DNA from: Deltaproteobacteria bacterium
GTDB lineage: Bacteria > Myxococcota_A > Polyangia > Haliangiales > Haliangiaceae
Assembly: GCA_021413675.1 (NCBI GenBank)
Contig: JAIOQA010000540.1
Coordinates: 1-44,175, forward strand
DNA: 44,175 bases
Reading direction: 5' to 3'
In this document: piece after piece, positions 41,941 through 44,175 of the stretch
Layout: every line of letters starts with the position of its first letter
Numbering within the stretch: the stretch's first letter is position 1
Made by a program: the position numbers and the translations under genes
The notes under the pieces: model-generated
Told to the model about the DNA's origin: nothing
Database searches by the model: none
The model's input: only the letters and a program-made list of their open reading frames with translations

Positions 41941-42525
41941 TCACGCAAAGCGGGGCGCGAGGGGATGCACCCCCATCCTGATCCCGAGCGCGGCGACATC
42001 CTGCTCTGCGCTGGTGCGGTGCCGCACGGTCTCGCTGATCGCGAACGCGCCCTTTGCGTCCTCGCGCTTCACGGTCAGGTCGGGCTCGCGGGCGTACTCG
42101 ACGATCACCTGGACGATCCGGATCGGCGTCTCCACGAGCTCGGCGGCGGCTCGCTGCGGCACCCAGATCTCGCTCCACTCGACGAGGGGCAGCACGGCGC
42201 GGATCGTGGCCGGAAAGGAGCGACCCGGCGGGATGCGCGAGGCCAGGGGCTTGGGCTCGCTGTAGTGCGAGCGCTGGAACCCGCTGACCACCGGCCGGCG
42301 CACCTGGCCGAGGATGAACCGCGCCATGCCCTCGGGCTCGTAGCAGGTCTGGGCGAGCTGCGCCGACGGGCACAGGTCGGGCTTGCGTCCGAGCTGCGCG
42401 AAGCGGTCGGGCACCAGATTGTAGATGTACACGGGCACGTCGCCGCGGTTGGTGACGACGTAGGGGACGCGCAGCTCACCGCGCGCGATCTGGATCGGCC
42501 CGAGCTGGATATCGACGGCGGCCAT
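41941..42525 (-). CDS. Hypothetical protein
   Basis: Protein of 194 residues without a signal peptide; Arg-rich and strand-rich. It starts MAAVDIQLGPIQIARGELRVPYVVTNRGDVPVYIYNLV, which has the look of an Ig-like or C2-like sandwich of the intracellular/exported accessory type. Two cysteines. No family recognised. It starts 25 bases after the stop of the small lipoprotein gene and so probably shares its transcript. The 3' end is close to that of the oxidase gene. Confidence 0.62.
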   Translation of the reverse strand: MAAVDIQLGPIQIARGELRVPYVVTNRGDVPVYIYNLVPDRFAQLGRKPDLCPSAQLAQTCYEPEGMARFILGQVRRPVVSGFQRSHYSEPKPLASRIPPGRSFPATIRAVLPLVEWSEIWVPQRAAAELVETPIRIVQVIVEYAREPDLTVKREDAKGAFAISETVRHRTSAEQDVAALGIRMGVHPLAPRFA

Positions 42526-42549
42526 CGGCGACGCCGTCCGGCTAGGCGG

Positions 42550-42867
42550 CTACTTGACCTCGTCGCACTTCGCGAGCTCGTCCTCGTTCTTGGCGGCGAG
42601 GCCGCACTCGACGAGGCCGGACGCGGTCTTCTTGATGCAGCTGGCCATGTACTTCTCGTGGACGTACTCGGTCAGCTGCTTCTTCTGCTTGGCCAGGTCG
42701 GCCTTCATCTGATCGGTGATCGTCTTGGCGCCGCCCTTCTGCAGCTCCAGATCGATCAGGTGATCGAGGAGCTGCTCGCAGCTGTCCTGCGACGGCCCGC
42801 CGCCGCACGCGGTGAAGGGCGCGAGGACCAGCAAGCCGATGAGCAGCGGCGTCACGAAGCGGCGCAT
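42550..42867 (-). CDS. Small helical lipoprotein
   Basis: Protein of 105 residues with a signal peptide and lipobox FTAC. The mature part is a Lys/Glu/Gln-rich helical domain with three further cysteines (DSCEQLL, ASCIKKT, VECGLAA) and a fourth near the end (AKCDEVK), consistent with two disulfides in a helical bundle. No family recognised. TACGCT lies seven bases before the ATG, right after the TPR gene stop. Confidence 0.72.
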   Translation of the reverse strand: MRRFVTPLLIGLLVLAPFTACGGGPSQDSCEQLLDHLIDLELQKGGAKTITDQMKADLAKQKKQLTEYVHEKYMASCIKKTASGLVECGLAAKNEDELAKCDEVK

Positions 42868-42874
42868 GCGCGGA

Positions 42875-42880
42875 AGCGTA
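42875..42880 (-). promoter_or_regulatory. TACGCT -10-like hexamer, 7 bases before ATG
   Basis: TACGCT-N7-ATG on the minus strand, placed directly behind the stop codon of the TPR gene, so it gives the lipoprotein its own start. Confidence 0.4.
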
Positions 42881-44175
42881 TCACGGGGCCGGGGGCAGGG
42901 CGGTCAGCTTGACCTCGATCCGCCGGGCCTGCGCCGCGGTCGGGTGCGCGCGGCGGGCCTGCTCGTAGGCCGCCCGGGCGCCGCGCGGATTGCCCGACGA
43001 CAGCCGGACCTCGCCGAGGTGGACCCAGATGTCGGCCTGGCCGGGCGCGATCCGGGTGGCGCGCTCGAGGGCGCGGAGCGCGTCGCCGTCGAGGCCCTGG
43101 CGGTGGCGGAGCCAGCCCCAGGAGTCGAGGATCAGCGGATCGCCGGGCGCGAGATCGCGGGCGCGGAGCAGCAGCGACTCGGCGCGCGGGAGGTCGGTGC
43201 CGCGATCGGCGAGCGCGAAGCCGGCGAAGTTGAGCGCGTCGACGTGGTCGGGCTGGGCCAGCAGCAGGCGCTCGATCACCTGCAGCGCGGTGTCCTCTTG
43301 CCCGGCCTCGTCCTCGAACTGCGCCCACGCGTAGAACAGCGCCGCGTCGTCGGGGCGGGCGCGGATCGCGGCGGCGATCAGCGCGCGGGCGTCGGCGTCC
43401 TTGCCGAGCGCGTGCAGCGCGCGCGCCGCGGTCTGGACCAGCGCGGCCGAGCGCGGATGCGCGACCCGGGCGCGGGTCGCGAGGTCGAGCGCCGCGGCGG
43501 CGTCGCCGTCGGCGAGGGCGTACTCGGCGGTCAGCGCCCGCGCGGTGCCCGCGCCGGTTGTGCCGTCGGCGACCAGGTCGAGATCGGCGCGCGCGCCGGC
43601 GGGATCGTCGGCGGCCCGGCGGACCCGCGCACGCAGCACGAGGCCCTCGCCCGAGGTCGGGTCGGCGGCGAGGATCGCGTCGATCTGCTTGCGCGCGAGC
43701 CCCGGCTCGTCGATCGCGAGGTACAGCCGGGCGACCGCGGCGCGGGTCTCGGCACCGCCCTCGGTCTGATCGTAGAGCCCGAGCAGATCGAGCGCGCCGG
43801 CGCGGTCGCCCGACTCGAGCAGGAGCCAGAACAGCTCCTCGCCCAGATCGATCGTGCCGCCCACGCGATCGAACGCGCGCCGGGTCTCGGCGATCGCCAG
43901 GGGGAGGCGGTTGGTGCGCCGCATGACGTGGGCGAGCTCGAGGCGCGCGTCGATGTGGTCGGGATCGCGCTCGAGCACTGCGCGCAGGTGCGGCTCGGCC
44001 TCGCGCGAGGCGCCGCGCGCGATGAGCCGATCGGCGAGGCGGAAATGGCCATCGATCGAGCCCGGCACGTGCGCGAGCAGATCGCGCCAGACCTGCTCGG
44101 CGCGATCCGGTCGGCGCAGCGCGATCCACGTCGAGGCCAGCCCGAGGTACGCGGCCTCGTCGTCGCGCTCGCGGC
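42881..44175 (-). CDS. TPR-repeat protein, 5' end outside the window
   Basis: At least 430 residues of tetratricopeptide repeats run from the window edge to the stop; the frame is open with TPR sequence (AAYLGLASTWIALRRPDRAE) right up to base 44175, so the true start lies beyond. Clear repeat units include HLRAVLERDPDHIDARLELAHVMRR, VIERLLLAQPDHVDALNFAGFALAD and RATRIAPGQADIWVHLGEVRLSSGNPRGARAAYEQA. TPRs are protein-binding scaffolds; partners are unknown. The C-terminus (VKLTALPPAP) has no extra domain. Confidence 0.9.
   Translation of the reverse strand, partial: RERDDEAAYLGLASTWIALRRPDRAEQVWRDLLAHVPGSIDGHFRLADRLIARGASREAEPHLRAVLERDPDHIDARLELAHVMRRTNRLPLAIAETRRAFDRVGGTIDLGEELFWLLLESGDRAGALDLLGLYDQTEGGAETRAAVARLYLAIDEPGLARKQIDAILAADPTSGEGLVLRARVRRAADDPAGARADLDLVADGTTGAGTARALTAEYALADGDAAAALDLATRARVAHPRSAALVQTAARALHALGKDADARALIAAAIRARPDDAALFYAWAQFEDEAGQEDTALQVIERLLLAQPDHVDALNFAGFALADRGTDLPRAESLLLRARDLAPGDPLILDSWGWLRHRQGLDGDALRALERATRIAPGQADIWVHLGEVRLSSGNPRGARAAYEQARRAHPTAAQARRIEVKLTALPPAP

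Overview
This is a very GC-rich bacterial chromosome segment with G or C at nearly every third codon position. It carries many short secreted lipoproteins, Ig-like, lamin-tail and collagen-like surface proteins, and several outer-membrane barrels. RecA, a 7Fe ferredoxin and chemotaxis proteins are of ordinary bacterial type. The mix points to Myxococcota (former Deltaproteobacteria), perhaps a Haliangium/Kofleriaceae- or Nannocystis-like lineage. That placement is an inference from gene style, not from a marker search. I saw no rRNA, tRNA, CRISPR array, transposase or phage gene.

Layout. 1-7848 (+) is a tightly packed chemotaxis operon: cheA (5' end outside the window), receptor, cheW, receptor, a 15-codon mini-ORF, cheR, cheB. 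The two receptors are paralogs with nearly identical signalling domains, and both end in an aromatic pentapeptide that fits the CheR/CheB tether. 7944-15311 (-) holds surface genes: a collagen-like protein with 119 uninterrupted Gly-X-Y triplets, two lipoproteins, an OmpW-like barrel and a 980-residue Ig-like lipoprotein. 15634-19520 (+) holds a small lipoprotein, recA, a small unknown gene, a Uma2-type protein, a helical-repeat protein and a fructosamine-kinase-family protein. 19537-22752 (-) holds small exported proteins, including a thioredoxin-like one. 22923-27189 holds a LysR regulator divergent from an outer-membrane barrel, a coiled-coil membrane protein, a second barrel, an epoxide-hydrolase-like enzyme and a lipoprotein. 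27380-31041 holds ferredoxin, a stand-alone T4 Rnl1-type RNA ligase, a GNAT acetyltransferase and a tandem universal stress protein. 31167-33676 (-) holds a paralogous pair of anchored proteins and an unknown gene under an operator-like palindrome.

33779-39852 (-) is the most system-like region. It has five genes whose ends overlap: a lamin-tail lipoprotein, a nuclease with an OB-like tail, a triple lamin-tail lipoprotein, a second nuclease lipoprotein, and an outer-membrane barrel with N-terminal helix-hairpin-helix DNA-binding motifs. I read it as a candidate surface machine for handling extracellular DNA. Divergent from it lie a SIRT4-like sirtuin and an FAD amine/amino-acid oxidase gene broken by a frameshift in a (CG)7 tract. 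41941-44175 (-) holds an unknown protein, a small lipoprotein and a TPR protein cut by the window end.

Two patterns cut across the genes. First, a structured repeat of about 108 bp occurs at 23279-23387 and 25883-25990. One copy sits in frame inside the LysR gene, its reading frame is open in both copies, and its hairpins are partly conserved by paired changes. Second, most first or stand-alone genes lack a Shine-Dalgarno site and instead carry a TANNNT-like hexamer 5-8 bases before the start codon, the geometry of leaderless transcripts; genes inside operons have ordinary GGAG-type sites or overlapping starts.
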